Source: Callaeas wilsoni
Taxonomy: Eukaryota > Chordata > Aves > Passeriformes > Callaeidae
Assembly: GCA_013398955.1 (NCBI GenBank)
Contig: VWPU01004455.1
Coordinates: forward strand, 62,001 to 126,000
Direction: 5' to 3'
DNA length: 64,000 bases
Shown: positions 12,801 through 26,267 of the stretch, piece by piece
Position numbering within the stretch: position 1 is the stretch's first letter
Layout of the letters: each line of letters starts with the position of its first letter
Notes under the pieces: model-generated
Databases searched by the model: none
What the model saw: the letters and a program-made list of their open reading frames with translations, nothing else
What the model was told of the DNA's origin: nothing
Program-made: the position numbers and the translations under genes

Positions 12801-15800
12801 CACTCAAATAGTCTTCCCCAACGCAAGAACTACCGCACACCACAGGAGTCAGATAAAGTACAAAGATAAATTTAGAAAGTCAAATACATTGAATAACATT
12901 TTTGTTGTTGCTCTCCCACACCCTGTGTGACCTGGGCATTCCCGAGATGGGGTGAGTGATGCTCCTTCTTACACAAGCAGCAGCTGATGACAGGCTTCAG
13001 TTTTAACCTGCTGACAAGTTAAGTGTACTGCAGAAATACCAGATAGCCCAAGAAAACCTCACCTTATTTTCAGACATACTCCCCTGCCACTTACTTTTTA
13101 TCTCCAATCCTGCACTGCAATATGCAGGACTAGTCTTCCTTTCTAGAAAACCCATCCAGGTGTGTGGCTTTTCATCTGGAGATAGTTCAGGTATGACAGT
13201 TGGCTGATTTTTATTTTAAAAAAGAAGTTAACAAGCAAAGGCTGGGGTGGGTGGTGGTTTAGGGAGTGAGGGAAAATCCTTTAAATACAAATCACACTTT
13301 TCTGCACTTCTAAAGCTGGAATTATATCAGCTTTGTATTTGAATCTCTAAGTAAAATTTTTAAAATTCTACATTTGAAAAACAGTACTCTTGCCATAAAT
13401 TAAATTAATTCTAAAAAAATTAAAACTATATTAATTCAAAACACTGTTCAAGGAAACAATGGTTTGCTTCTCAAAGATTTCAAGCAAGTCAGACACTGAG
13501 CTTCCAGAAGCCATAGACCAATGCTCTGAAACAAGAGTTTGTAGAAGATCTAACTCAGCTCCTGACAGATAAACTTTTCCCCAAAAGGCCAAAACATGGT
13601 TTGTAAATATAAGATTGTTTAAATTAACGTATTTCTATGGGCTTTGAACTTGCCACTGAAAGCAAGCTATGGGAATTGGGAAGTTTCAGGATGTGGAAAG
13701 CTTATGCTTCTCTTCCCTCTGGTATCCACTATGTTATCTACTATATCTAAACTCTGAAGGACATGATGACCAGAAACAAAAACCCACAATGCTTCCTTTG
13801 TTTAATGACATGGTAACTTGAAAGAATAAAACCATATTTTGGTAAACTTTTATTTTGCTCAAAGAATAAATCATTTGAACAAGCTTTTGTTTCACTAATA
13901 ATTAGTCTTTAAATGAAGTGCTTTTTAATTCCATTTTCCATCCAAGCTCAGCTTGGCAAAAACCACAAGGAAAAAACAACCATTAATCAGGGATCTGAGC
14001 AAGTGTATGCTGAGCCCTACAACTGCTTCAGTGAGCACGTGTACACATCCAGCATGCACCTACCGGGTTTCCAGGAATAGTGCCAAATGAATGTGACAAC
14101 CACGTTTAATTACAAACCAACACATTTGAATTACTACCAGCCAGTGATCACCTACTTCCTCTTGAAAAGCATCTTAAATAATGAAGTTCTGACTTTAAAG
14201 TTTCAGCCTTGCTGTCTGAAGGCAAAAATATAAAATCTATAGCCAAATCCTTGACTTTCTGCATACCAAATACCTTGTCTACTTTAAGATCCAAAATTGG
14301 GATTTTGGAGGAACAGGAACCACCTCATGCACCAACTAGCAGACAGTCTGCAATTTTGGGTATTACATGAAGCACTCTGCCTACTTAATTTCCTCCCTTT
14401 CCCACCAACTACTTCTTGAATTCTGGCTGACACACAAAAACATTCAAGACCTTTACATTTTAAAACTGCCCTGGCCATCCTTTCATTACAGACACAGGAA
14501 GGTTTTCTGGCTCAGGTTGTCACCAGACATGTTAAAAACCAATCAAGCGAAGCTTTAGACCTTGCTTCATTCAGCCAGCAAACCTTAGTCTTAGCACTAA
14601 GTTAAAATAAATAAATAATTTTTTAAAAGCACGAACATCACAGTCAGGTATGCAAAACCAGTCACGGTTCTCTTACAATGGCCAGCCAAGTTCAGTGCTG
14701 GACAGGCTTGGACAATATTCTCCAAGGCAGGACAGCAATATCTGAAAGGTAGAGTCACAGTGGCAGACAGATGAGAATGGATCAAAATCATCTTCTGAGG
14801 AAAAGGTGGGGTATTGTAAAAATTAAAATAGACTTCATATGTTCTAGTGCATGCAATGAAGATTTGTCAGAGTGAAACTGTACTGAATAAACCTATCAAG
14901 ACCACATGGTTGCAGAGTGCCTCTGATCCCACAAAAGCCATCTTAAATCCAGATTTACTGAATCTGGATAAACTCACAACCTTAATATTCTGGCCCACTG
15001 TAACTATAGTTTACTGATGTGATTTTTGTTGAGACAAAGAGCTGTGCAGCTATGGGGCAGGGAGGGGAGGCCTGACCACTGCCAGAACTTCTTAAAATTT
15101 TTTAACACTAGAAAAGCTCTCTCTCAATTAGTTTAGAGAAAGGAGTGGGATGGCTGTTTGTTTTATTGCTTTGATATTTTATGTTTGGAGATATAAGAAA
15201 GACAATGTTAAGAAAGAACTCTTTGTGAAGATTTTAATGTGCATTAAAGGAAAAAAAAAAGAAACAGGCCCATATCTCAGACACAAAAATTGACAGCACA
15301 CATCTAAAACCACACAAATCCAAACTAACAGGTAAAATACATATATAGAGCAAATTATACCTTTGTCAGAGAGACTAGAGAAATATATTTAAATACACTA
15401 AATAAAATTTAAATTCACATGCATATGGGTTCACTACTGTTTCCTTCTTTAAGTATATCCCTAAGCAGATCCATTCCATTTCCCAACACAGAGTCTTACT
15501 GCCAGACACATAAATTCATGGTTTGATGACCATGGCACATTTTTCATTCTTTTCATCCTCATGTTTAAGGAGGAGTTCAAAGATTATATATCCTCACAAA
15601 CAGCCTGCTCGGGCAGGAATGATGTGGAGCCCTGTCAGACAATGGTCTTTGCTCGGAGGATGGAGACATCTCACTGTGACTGCTGTGCTGCCCTTGGCTC
15701 AACTCAGCTGCCATGCTTGGATGTATTTTTTCAGCAGGCACCAGCCATCTCTGACCAACAGATTACCTCCACCTGCATCACTCACCAAACCACCAGAAGA

Positions 15801-18800
15801 CTTCACATGAGCCAGGTACCCTAAGCCCTGCCCAGCATGGGTTTCAGTCTCCTGTGAAACAGGTCAGAACAGCCACCAGCCTCAGAGCTCTGCACCAAGT
15901 TATTTAACTTAAAAGGAGAGGCCACTTGCTTTCATCTCCAGGCTGTGCTACTTCTTTTATTCAGTTGCCTTTAGGGGACTCCTCTGCTCCAGGAAGGGGA
16001 AATATTTCACATCACAGTAGTTTGTCCAGGAAGCTTCGAGACACTCAAACATTTTCCAGCCCTGTCAGCCATGTAACAAGGCTTGATCATTAGAGTCTAG
16101 TTCACAGAGCCATTAGGTCAGTCACCGCCTTGGTTGCACACAGGCATGTACAGTGTTCTATGTGAAAACTCAGTGGCCACCTACACAGGAGGAGGGCGTG
16201 GGCTGAGATCTTGTTTACAGGAGCACTCAATGTTCTAAACATGTGGAAACTTGGCAATGGTGAGCAAAGCTTAAATGCTTTATGAGCTTTTACCTATTTA
16301 GCTAGCTACTTTTAAAGCACATGCAAATGCCTCCTCATGCCCTTGAGCTGAAGCTGAGAGCCCTCTGAAGGTGCCAAATGCCAAGAGTGTTGGAGTTGGT
16401 GGGATGGTACTGGCCCAAAACAAAGCACAAAGCTGGGCCAATATACATTGCTCTGTAGGTCTGCTGACCTCTCCGATTCCAGATGAACCTCCTCTTCGAT
16501 TTCTCCTTCTGACTTCCCCAATTGTCAAGACTGGCTTCAGAAAGAAGGCCAAGGTAATGAGGAGGAGCTGCGTGCCAAGTTTGTAGTGTATTGCTGGCAG
16601 AGATCCTTATAAATAAAGGAGGCTGAACCAAATCCCCAGAAAGGATCCATGATTCACCATGGTTTATACAGTACTTGAGGCAGCCCACGTTATCTTGTCA
16701 GTAAGTCCAGCTTCCACTCCCAGTTAGGGCTTAGAAGAAGGCAGGCATCTTCTTCCTAACTGTGCTGGTCCTCTAGTCCTGTTCTTCTCTCTGGATGGCT
16801 TCTGCTGAGCAAAGAAGCTACCTGTAAGCAGAGCCACTAAAAAAGCCTGAACCGTGCCAGGTCCTTCCTCCACCCTGAGGAAAAGCCTTGAGGATTCTGG
16901 CTTGATTTTGTGCGACTGAATCTGGTCAACAGGCTCAAAAGTGATGCAGACACAGGGAAAAGGAGAAAGTAGTGGGGCAAGGAAGAGGATACACTGTGAC
17001 TTAATAGGCTACATGAGTTGATTTTTCTTAGGATAACAAGTTTTTAAAAAGTTAAGTTAAATGGAACAACAAGCACCTTGGCCTAGAGAGACAGAACACT
17101 TAGGGCAAAGCTGGGAAATTTGGAGTACTGTTTCTGACTATGGTCTGTGGTAGAAGCATGCAGCAAGACTTCATTCAAGATATTTACTTTACAAGGCAAG
17201 TCTCCACCTGATGCAGCCACAGAAGACAAGTTACAAAGCTGTTTTAAAACTACAAAGCCAGAGAAAGGATACTGCTAGAGGAAATGCTCATTGCTTTTGT
17301 GGGAGCTGTCACACCTTCAAGACTGAGTGCTCTGCCCTTCTTGGGACATAGAGACCTGTCAGAGCATTTAAAATGGCTTGGTTCTGATTAACACTAATTT
17401 AGTCTGTCGCCAGCTTATGTAAGCTGCAAAACTTGCCTGAAAGAACCACATGCAAAAAGTTCAGTTGAATATCTGAGCTGCTAAAATTAGCTACCAACCC
17501 ATTCAAAATATTCATAGTTTAGCCTTGGTGCAGAAGGGTGGATATTATGCCCTGATGTCCACCTAGTCCTAGCAGTTACCATAAACTGCTCGTGACTCTT
17601 CCCTTACATTCTCTACTTGTTTTCTAGTGGCAGATCTCATCTTAAAAGCATAGAATCAGTTACCATAGGGAATGTATAGAAAGCTTCAATATATCCAGAA
17701 GAAAATAGTTGTTCCTTCAGATCAAGTTGGTCTGATATTTCAGGAAAAATATCTGCAGTTATTATGCACAATATGAGCTCATATGTACTATGGAGAAGGG
17801 AGAATGTGTTGGCAGCACAGAGCATGAAATGATATGGGCAATTTGGCTGACAGCAGGAAAGATTGTTTGGATTAAATAAGAAGTGTTGAATGTTTGCCCA
17901 TGCCAAGAAAACTGACCCCTGCTTTTGAGAAGGATATATAAATTGGTTCAACAATTTAACAAAGTTTCAATTATGCAGTACTTAATGCCTGGAAAAAAAT
18001 CCCCAACCCTTTATACTTACTACTTGCGAACTGCTGAATCCCTGCAAGCATGTTTGCTCAACACTCTTAGCACCACAAACACAACATAGGGAAGAATTCT
18101 TTTTCCTCCCCACTTCTGCAGGTGTTCTCTGCCTTCTGCAGGGTTTCTTCAATACTGTCACAGTCTATCAGCTCTGTCTGGCACAGGGCAAAATGAAAGC
18201 TAAACAAAGTATTCTCCCCATTCTTTCCAAAGGCTTAGTGGTATAGATAAGCTCGCAAACTGGACTTTACTCTAAGCTGCTTCTCAGGTGCTGAAGTGAG
18301 CACCTTACAACAGCACACTGGAGAATCAGTGCTCTTTGCATTCAATTGCGTGTGACAATGCCCAAAAGAGTATGGAGAACCTATAGCACATGGCAAATCC
18401 AGACTGGTACCTGTATTTCTGCATCAATTCTGTCAGTCCCAGTCCTTCTAGTGGTACAAGTGGCTATGAGCATTTATGCCGAAGGAATAACAGTGCTGCT
18501 TTACATAAATAATGAACACTTCAGATGGAGACAGATCAAATAGGGAATCAAAATCAAGAACAAATAACAAAAGAAAACTTCAGTGAACTAACATGCTTTG
18601 TCAAGTTGGCAGCCAAGCAAGCTGTCTTCCCTGCACTCTCGTCTTACTGTCAATTATCTGATTTCACTGCAGTTACTTTCACTTCACATATTCCAACATG
18701 TCACCTCCTTGCTCACAGGTACATGATGATTACTAATAACATAGGCATGGGAAATTCAGTTAAATAACAGAGACTCAGTATGCAACATGCCGGTTTTTCA

Positions 18801-18900
18801 CAAGGCCAACTACATGACAATAAACACAGAGAGAAATATATTTTGCAGCTACAAGGAAAAACCCCACAAACATACAGCCGACATACATGCAGTGCGAAGC
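9861..18900 (-). other. SLC22A23: Intron 3 stretch without a gene
   Basis: Mostly unique intron. Local features are a T/G then A/C inverted low-complexity stretch near 10530-10585 (GTTTTTGTTT pairing with AAACAAAAAC), AT-rich patches near 12550-12570 and 13340-13440, a short G-run group near 15056-15070 and an A run near 15250-15260. The overlapping frames at 10600-11000 and 16300-16690 on both strands resemble no protein family. No exon of SLC22A23 was found here. Confidence 0.65.
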
Positions 18901-19018
18901 TTTGTTTGGGAAGCTTTTCTGTGGTTTTGTGGGATTTGTGAGGGTTTTTTGTAGGTTTTCTTTTTGTTTGGTTGGGTCGTGTTGGGTTTTTTGTAAGAGT
19001 TTTTTTCTTTCTCATTTG
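18901..19018. repeat. G/T-rich low-complexity tract
   Basis: About 118 bases almost free of C and poor in A on the plus strand, with recurring GGTTTTTTGTA, GGGTTTTTT and TTTGGTTGGG phrases. The complementary strand is the same A/C-rich type seen at 33397-33480 and 45060-45145. The three tracts may share a mutational or repeat-tail origin. Confidence 0.75.
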
Positions 19019-19395
19019 CAAGTAAATAGAAGATCAGCGTTTGCTGATGCATCTCAATTACGATCCAGAGCTACTGTTCTCCCCATACATAAGAAACCTC
19101 CAGTGGGCAGAGAATCTCACCGTGAGCACAATGCAACTGCAGTTTATGTGCACCTCAGCTCTACATGAAGCAACCTGCCAGTTTGCATCGTTGTTCCAGA
19201 TGGCTCTCATACTTGCCAAAGAGTGCCCAAGCTGCTGGGAGCGAAGTATTTCACACGCCACGGCAGACCACTGCTTACAGGCTAGCATGTGAACTCTAGT
19301 GCAATAACACTGTAAATTTTAACGTTGCAAGAATAAAAGCTCTTAACTGTTCCCACAGTCAACCTGCCCACATCGTCTTTGGCTATAGCTTAGAC

Positions 19396-19441
19396 AGAAG
19401 GAAGGCAAAAAAAAGAAAAGAAAAAGAAAAACAGAAAAAGG
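19396..19441. repeat. Purine tract (A-rich with G)
   Basis: Nearly pure A and G on the plus strand, with units such as AAAAG and AAAAAG. A simple low-complexity tract. Confidence 0.85.
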
Positions 19442-22091
19442 TTGCCTTTTCTGAATGGCAGTCCATAAGATAAGCCCATAAATCTAAGGAAAGGCTTTAT
19501 GTTTGAGATGACAGTCTTCCCTCAGAAGGTTATCTCAGTTTTTCTGAAGGAGGAGTGGAATAACCTGAAAGAACAGGCAAAAATTAAGCAAAACTACAAC
19601 AGTTTGGTCAACATCCCACTGATTCTCAACTTTAAAAAAAAGATTGGAATGACACTACAATCAAGAACATTATCCTCTTACAAGAGGAAGAGGACATAAA
19701 CAATTTAGATCCTGGCAGAAAATACACCTCTTCAGTCACAGTGTCACAGCCCTACATCCACAGAGGACTCTGATCCTGCTGGATGCAGCCACAAGCACTG
19801 AGGATTCGGACACTTCCCTTTCATCCCATTCCTTTGGGCCCCATGAGCAGTAATGGGCTCCTGTGCAGAAGAGCTATGTGTGACATAAAACCAGAGCATT
19901 TCCAAATTAGCTGGAACACGAACTAAGACCAAGGAGCCAAAACTACATCAGATAAGGAAGTGCCTGAACTCAGCACATGGTGAACAGAGGTAAATGAAGC
20001 CTCCTGCAACTTGAAAGATACAAGAAATGGACCAGGCTAGAGTAAACCAACTACAGCATTGTCCCAGGACACAAGACTATATGAAAATGCAGACGGATCA
20101 GAAAGATGTTCAAAGGACACAAACAGAAGGTCATCCACCAAAATCAGAGCATTCTAGAGCTGCAGCAACAGGAGATCACAATGACAGCTACTCAGTTCTT
20201 GGCAGTTGGGCACATAGGACTACATTTTTTCCCAGAAGAAGTAGATAGGGACAACTCCAACCATAATAATTTTGGGGAAAGAAATGTGCACTTACTTTCC
20301 CAGTTTCACATGAAGTCTCTGCAATATCTTCCAGGCTACATATAATATAGAGAAAAACCTATGGCTTCCACTGTAGGCCCTGGATGACAGTCTTCCTCTT
20401 TGCAGAAAGCCATTCACACTTTATTTGTACACCTACCTGCACCCTCTTGCTCTCCCTCCTCCACTGTTATTTTCCTGGTTGAGAATCAGACTCTCTTGCA
20501 GCGTGGAAATCAAGATACTGCCAAGAAGCATCACTGAATATAAATGAATTTATCAAAAATGAAGGAAGCCTAAAATACTATCACAGCCTGAATGTTCCAA
20601 ATAAGAATGTCTTATCCCTGAATCAGCACATTTTACAGCTCTCTGTATAGCTTTCTTTTCCTGTTATTGCTTCAGATGTGCTCTGCATCATAGGAGATAT
20701 TTGTACCAAGTACACACCGAGCAACTTATCAGGAAAAGACTTCTTTCACACTTCCTCCAACCTTCCCAAGTATATCGAATACAAATCCTGTCCAAATTTT
20801 TCGAGTTTTCATTTAAAACTGAAATTGATTTTATTTCTCAGAGAAAAGTTCCCTCTCATTTTTTTAAGTTTCTGTTAAATACTTCTTGAAGACTTTTTAA
20901 AAACAGATCAAGCAAATTCTAAATTTAGAGTTTTAGCTCAGATGAACTTCCAAAAATATTCACGTACATTTTTCTATTAATGTCTCTGTCAAAGTTACTC
21001 GGAGAATAATTAGCAGTATCTTCTTTGTTGTGGCTGTCTAGGAGCCATATATACATGCACAATGGCAGAAGGTTCCTGGGTCATTCCTAGTTCGCTCCAT
21101 TTTTGGTTCTACAAATCCCCACCCACACAATGATTATTATTAATTAATATAAGAGAGAAGGAAAGAGACAATGGGGTCAGGGGGAGGGGAGAACAGAGAA
21201 AGGCACAGAAAAGCATTGTCATCCTTGCAAACATGTCCCCTTAAAGCTTCAAGCATATTAACTACTACCCTGAATGCAGACTGACTTCCACTCAAGCCCT
21301 AGCACTTCTCAGAATTAAATCACACTGCCATAACATCTGAGCTTGTCATCAGTTAAGGCAAGACCTTCACGTTCATGAGGAGAAAGGTATTGCCTGAAGC
21401 ACTACTAGTGACTAACAGAGAAAACAGACTTCACAGGATTTAAAAAACCCTGCAAGACCTGGTTCTTGAACCCATCGTTTCCACAACAGCATTAAAAAAG
21501 ACCAAAATAAACAGGAGGGAAACCCTGTCACTCACTCATCTGAAAGCTCTCAACACATCATTCACCTTTGCTCTGAAATGCAGAAGATGCATGCCAATGA
21601 TCATACTCCAGCAAGAGAGGCAAGGCAATCACCTCCTTTAAAACAGAGCCAGAAAACAGACTGTTGAACAGAGATGATCAAAAAGAGAGAACCTGTGACC
21701 TCAAAGAGGAACCCAACAATTTTTAAAATGCTGATGGAGACAGATTCAAGCATATATGATTAACAGCTGAAAACAGAGCTGATGCAAGAAGGGGACAGAG
21801 AGGAGGCAAACATCTCAGGAAAGCCTGATATAAACATTTACAGGACAAACAGCAAGGAGAAAAACAAATGAGAAAACCCGGGGGACTTATAAGACAACAG
21901 GTACAAAGAGGTTCCGGATTTACAGCGCCCTATTATCTGGCAGTGCTGTTATCTATTGCTGATATAGACTAAATCCTATTTTATTTAAGCTACTGAAAAA
22001 TGAGTACAAAGTTAACGAATGCCTGGCATCATCCTTATGCAGAAGGTGCTTTATGCACTCAGGCAGCTGCCAGCACTGAGCTAATTGAGAG
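19442..22091 (-). other. SLC22A23: Intron 3 stretch, last part a candidate regulatory region
   Basis: No gene. G-rich runs occur near 21175-21190. From about 21885 the sequence takes on the unique, motif-rich texture described for the adjacent inverted repeat. Confidence 0.65.
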
Positions 22092-22114
22092 TGTGGTCTT
22101 TTCCCAAGACCACA
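22092..22114. promoter_or_regulatory. Inverted repeat made of two RUNX-type cores
   Basis: TGTGGTCTT (22092-22100) and AAGACCACA (22106-22114) form a perfect 9-base inverted repeat around TTCCC. Each arm contains the RUNX core TGTGGT or ACCACA, facing each other. It sits in a stretch (about 21885-22205) with AGCTAATTGAG, TTTTAGCTCATTA and other developmental-type motifs and no repeat character. RUNX binding is an inference from the motif. Confidence 0.35.
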
Positions 22115-22821
22115 ACTATAATTTTAGCTCATTACAGTCTGCATTGGGGTGTGCTCAGTTTACATTTTTGCACACTCTTCTTTTAATATTCTGATGAATA
22201 ATTTAGTTCCGATGGCAAGCCCTTTCACATTCAGGCATTTTTTCCTCAAGGCTGTAGATGTTGTTCCAAAGTATTGAACTGGAAGGCACCCAAAAGGGGC
22301 TGTATCTGCTCCTCCCTCCTCTCCCTGTATTTTCCCTGTTTCGTAAAGAGCAGAATGCAGAACATAGGGCAGCCCAGGACTTTCAGCAAGATGCATTACC
22401 CTAAGGAAACTGGAAATATTGCACCACCCTGGTTTAAGTCACAGTGGAGCTGAAGAACAAAGGAAAGGCAAAGTGCTTTTACCTCCCTGAAAAGCACGCT
22501 CGCATAATTCATCTTCCCAAACACCCAGCATGCATTGGAAGGTTTGCATGAAACACGGTCAGGGGATCTTCACAGGGGACTCAACTCCAATAGGAGACAA
22601 GTGACAGATCTGTCAGGATCAGCCCTGAGACAGCCAAAGGAGGCTGCGGGGTTTCCTCTCATCGCCACTTTGCAGCAGCTTCCAGCTGTGCAGACAAGTC
22701 CTGTTATAGGAGATCCAGCATCATTTCCGCTCATGGGTTCTCCCTGCGTGTCTGTCACCGGCAGCTGGCACCCGGCTCTTCCTCTTGCCTCTGGCACCCC
22801 CTTCCCAGCAGGGAAACTTAC

Positions 22822-22901
22822 CTTGCAGATGACAGTACACAGCAGCATTTGATTTAGCGGTGAACCAGCTGATTTCTTGCACCACAGAAGCAAATCGTCT
22901 C
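22822..22901 (-). other. Exon-like segment with consensus splice sites
   Basis: On the minus strand an 80-base segment is preceded by a pyrimidine-rich acceptor ending ACATTGCAG and followed by CAAG and GTAAGT, a near-ideal donor. One of the three frames is open and would read RRFASVVQEISWFTAK onward. It does not match any SLC22A23 segment I know, and 80 bases is not a multiple of three, so inclusion between exons 3 and 4 would shift the reading frame. It may be a rare alternative exon, an exon of a non-coding transcript, or a decoy. Confidence 0.2.
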
Positions 22902-25900
22902 CTGCAATGTACAGGAGAGATTCCACCCAAATTCATATGGCCAAGACAGAGAAGGTGTTTCAAGGGCACTTTTTTGTTTAAAAAAAGAAGGTACTATTAC
23001 AGCATATGCTTAGTATAATAAACACCCTTCCTCCTACAATCCTGAGGTAAACTCGAACTTCTCTCCTGTGTGGAAAAGAATGTCATGAATACCCACTTTG
23101 CCATCTCTAGCATGCAAAATATTCCTTCCCTCCTTTATTTGTCAGCCTGACCACACAGAAGCGCTGCACTGTGGCTGCTGAAGTCCTTCACTCACAGCAC
23201 ACACATTCCCTGCAACATGAAAACTAGTCCACATTTCCAAATAGCATCACAGGTTGTTTACAGAGACAGGCTGACTAAAGATATTTTTATCCTCATCTCC
23301 CAAGACCAATTTATAATTAGTACAGTCTTTGAACAAGATGCACTTGCAGCACAGCATCAACACGCTGACTCAAAATAGGGCTTCTTGTAGTGCCAGTGGC
23401 CTCCCCAAGACAGCTCTTTTCAATGGCTTTTGGTACAGAATGCTGGGCCACAATAATACAGACACGGGCTGGCTGTGGGACACAGCATGGCCAAGGAGCT
23501 GGGCAGTGAAGGAAAACACCTTGCTCTTAGAGCTGAGAGTTCCCCCAAGAAATGGTATTCCTTCTGCAAGTGGACGATGCAGCTGCCACCACAGCTCTCT
23601 CTGGCCTCTGTACCACTGGTCAGATGTCTAAGAAGTTTTTTCCATTTCATGGGTATCCTTGGACTCGCTTTGCTGTAACATCAACACACAGAAGCTGTTC
23701 TGCAGAAACACTTCCACGGCACTGACAGCCAGTGTGTTTCCGTGCAGTTCGCATTACAGCATCCCTCCTGTAGCCCTAAAGCCTCCCTACAGCTCTGCTG
23801 CTCAGCTTAGAGGGTGCTGCCCACGCAGATCCCCTCCGAGACGTCCCCAAGCACAGTCTCAAACACAGGCAGCTGCCATAATGCTTTTCACAGCATTCAG
23901 ATACAGCACTCCAGCTAAACAAAGGCTCTCTTGTGCTACTACTGCATGGCCTGAAATGGGGTGAAAAGAGCATGCCATGGAATATGACTGTCAGGAAGTT
24001 AGGGAGCGGCATGAAGGGGTAGGAAAGTAGAGGAAATGCAGCCAGATGAGGGTGAACAACAGGCAATCTGGATCGAGCTGTCTCCTCCTCCCCCCAGCTT
24101 GGTTTGAGCGAAATACCCACAAAGCACAGCACTTCCCTCCCCTCTCTGCATTCCTGAACAGGATTGCTGAAAAGCTGTAACACAGCAAGAAGGCCCTCCA
24201 CGGTCCCACCGGCTCTGCGGTGCTCCTCCAAGAAGGCACCACCCAATGGGCAGCATCTCCTCCTGCCTCTGTCCGGAGGGCGAGGGAAACAAAGATAAGG
24301 CAAACCTTTCAAGTCTCATTTGTGGGATAATAAAATTATAACCCTTTGTTTGCCCAGAACCATTGATTGTCAAGGCAGATAGTTTCATCCAGCAATTAAC
24401 CTTCCCAAATAAATCCATGCGGAAATATATGAAAAAAGAAAGCAACAAGTAAAGTCTATAGACTGCAGTGACATCCACCCTGAATTCTTCTCTTCTTAAA
24501 AAAGAAAGCCTGTGAGACTAAATGCAACGAGAAATATTGATGACAATCTAACAATCCTCCCAGACATAATTAGCAGTCTCATTTTATTCAATTATGAGGT
24601 CACGGAGAATTCTTTCTATACTTCACCAGCTTTTGTTATGGGGAAAAAAGAAATAAAAGCAGCAAAATCCTCATGGATGAAACCCACACTAAGTTAACTA
24701 GGTTTCTTGGACTCCTTTGGCTTCAAATAAACAAAACCATTGCCTAGGAACAAAGTTTGATACCTGCACTCATGGCACCCTAGGACAGTTTCAATACAAG
24801 TGAGAAACCTGATCGAAACAGCCACTGCAGTGACCTGAGAAACAAACATTGCCCAGGGAGAACTGCTTAATTAGATCTGCCCACACTCTTGCTGGCAAAA
24901 TGTCCATAAATCAGACATTTCCAGACCACTGAAGGTAATCCTTCAATGCTAGCTTTGCCCTTCCACCAGGCAAAAACTTGCTTTACTCTGTTCTGCTATC
25001 ATTTAACCAAAAATTGGTACAATCTCCTACAGCACACTCTGTAATCACAAACCAGCATTGATCTCTGCAAGTAAAACCCTCACGTTTTCAAGGAAGACAA
25101 AACATCAGTTGCATATGTGCAAGAGATAGCACTTACTGTCTGCCATGGATGGGGCAGTGTGCACTTCTGGGCAGCAAACCAAGGTTTCTGAGACTTGAAT
25201 TAGCCTTTGGTGCCCCAAAACCAAGTGTTGCATTGCTTTGCCTAAACCATCATGACTATAACAACTGTAAAAAAGTGAAGTAATCCCACAGAAAACACTG
25301 GCCAGTTTCCAAGACAAATAAATAGCTATAAGCTGAGAACAGCTCAAATAGTAATTACAGACAATAGTAAGTTGTGTGGTGCATGTGGAGTAGACAGGGA
25401 GAATGGATAAAGTCCTTAATGCGAAGGGAAACAAAGGGGGGGGACGCCTTATTTCCCCTGCAATGCAGATGGGCTACAGCCAGGGCAGTATAAAAAAAAA
25501 ATAGTTTGTTGTTTCAAAACAAACCTCTTGAGAATCAGTGGATGCTGTACACAGAACTGACGCCCTAAGAGAAGATGTGTTTAATTCCAGCACCAATTCA
25601 TCCTCTTCAGCTCCTGGAAGGAAAAGTACCCGAGTGCTAACCAACTCGGTTTTTCACATCACCAACACAATTAAATTGTGAGCTGTTAGGGCTTTGGTCG
25701 ATTTTATACAACTATTCCTTACAGAAAACTAAATTTCAGAGAATAAAATTAGTAATCACTGTTTATAATGTAAAATCTATATGGCTTTGCAATAAAAAAG
25801 CAGTATTTATGATGACTTAATGTGTCACTACTACAGCAACCGACCAAGCTAAATCGCATAACATTGCAAATCTAGAAATTTGTGTGTTCAATCACAGTTA

Positions 25901-25973
25901 AAATAAAATGAGGAATATTGTATTTCTACAATTGCCATGGGAATGGCGATGACTTTGTTCTGATGGGGCACCC
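22902..25973 (-). other. SLC22A23: Intron 3 stretch without recognised features
   Basis: Contains a GC-richer patch near 24050-24290, in which a long minus-strand frame (23776-24312) is open in sequence with no known domain, and an A run near 25492-25501. No gene is supported. Confidence 0.65.
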
Positions 25974-26267
25974 TTGCATTATTGGTGGGTATTCTGCTGC
26001 AGACTGACAGAAACGAGGAAAGAAGCACTCCAGATTGAAAAACAGTACCAGTGTTTCTCCCAGCCATCAATTGTAGCCAGGGCTCATTGTGTGTGCAGTT
26101 ACAGCAGCACCACAGGGAACAAAGCAGCACAGGCCTGGTTTAACTGGAAAGTGACCCGCCGTCGAGGCTGGCAGTACAACCACGCTGTTCTATTACTTCT
26201 AGACAACCTGTACGACGTCGTTCAGAGACTGAAGAATGCCCTAAGTGAATTAAAAACAGCTCAATGA
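25974..26267 (+). other. 97-codon open frame in a locally CpG-containing stretch, coding status doubtful
   Basis: An ATG-started frame on the plus strand, antisense to the host gene, ends at a TGA near 26267. Its C-terminal part (about residues 75-97, starting LLLLDNLYDVVQRLK) has a helix-like pattern, and a basic TRRRGW segment precedes it. The DNA holds a cluster of CpG near 26155-26225, including the 10-base palindrome ACGACGTCGT. I recognise no family. A frame this long can occur by chance, so I do not call it a gene. A conserved non-coding element is another reading. Confidence 0.12.

Noticed and set aside
19041..19292. Overlapping open frames on both strands around 19.1 kb.
   Set aside because: I compared them with the missing SLC22A23 exons and found no match.
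23776..24312. 178-codon open frame on the minus strand.
   Set aside because: It lies in a GC-richer patch where stops are rarer, overlaps frames in other phases, lacks splice context and has no recognisable domain.
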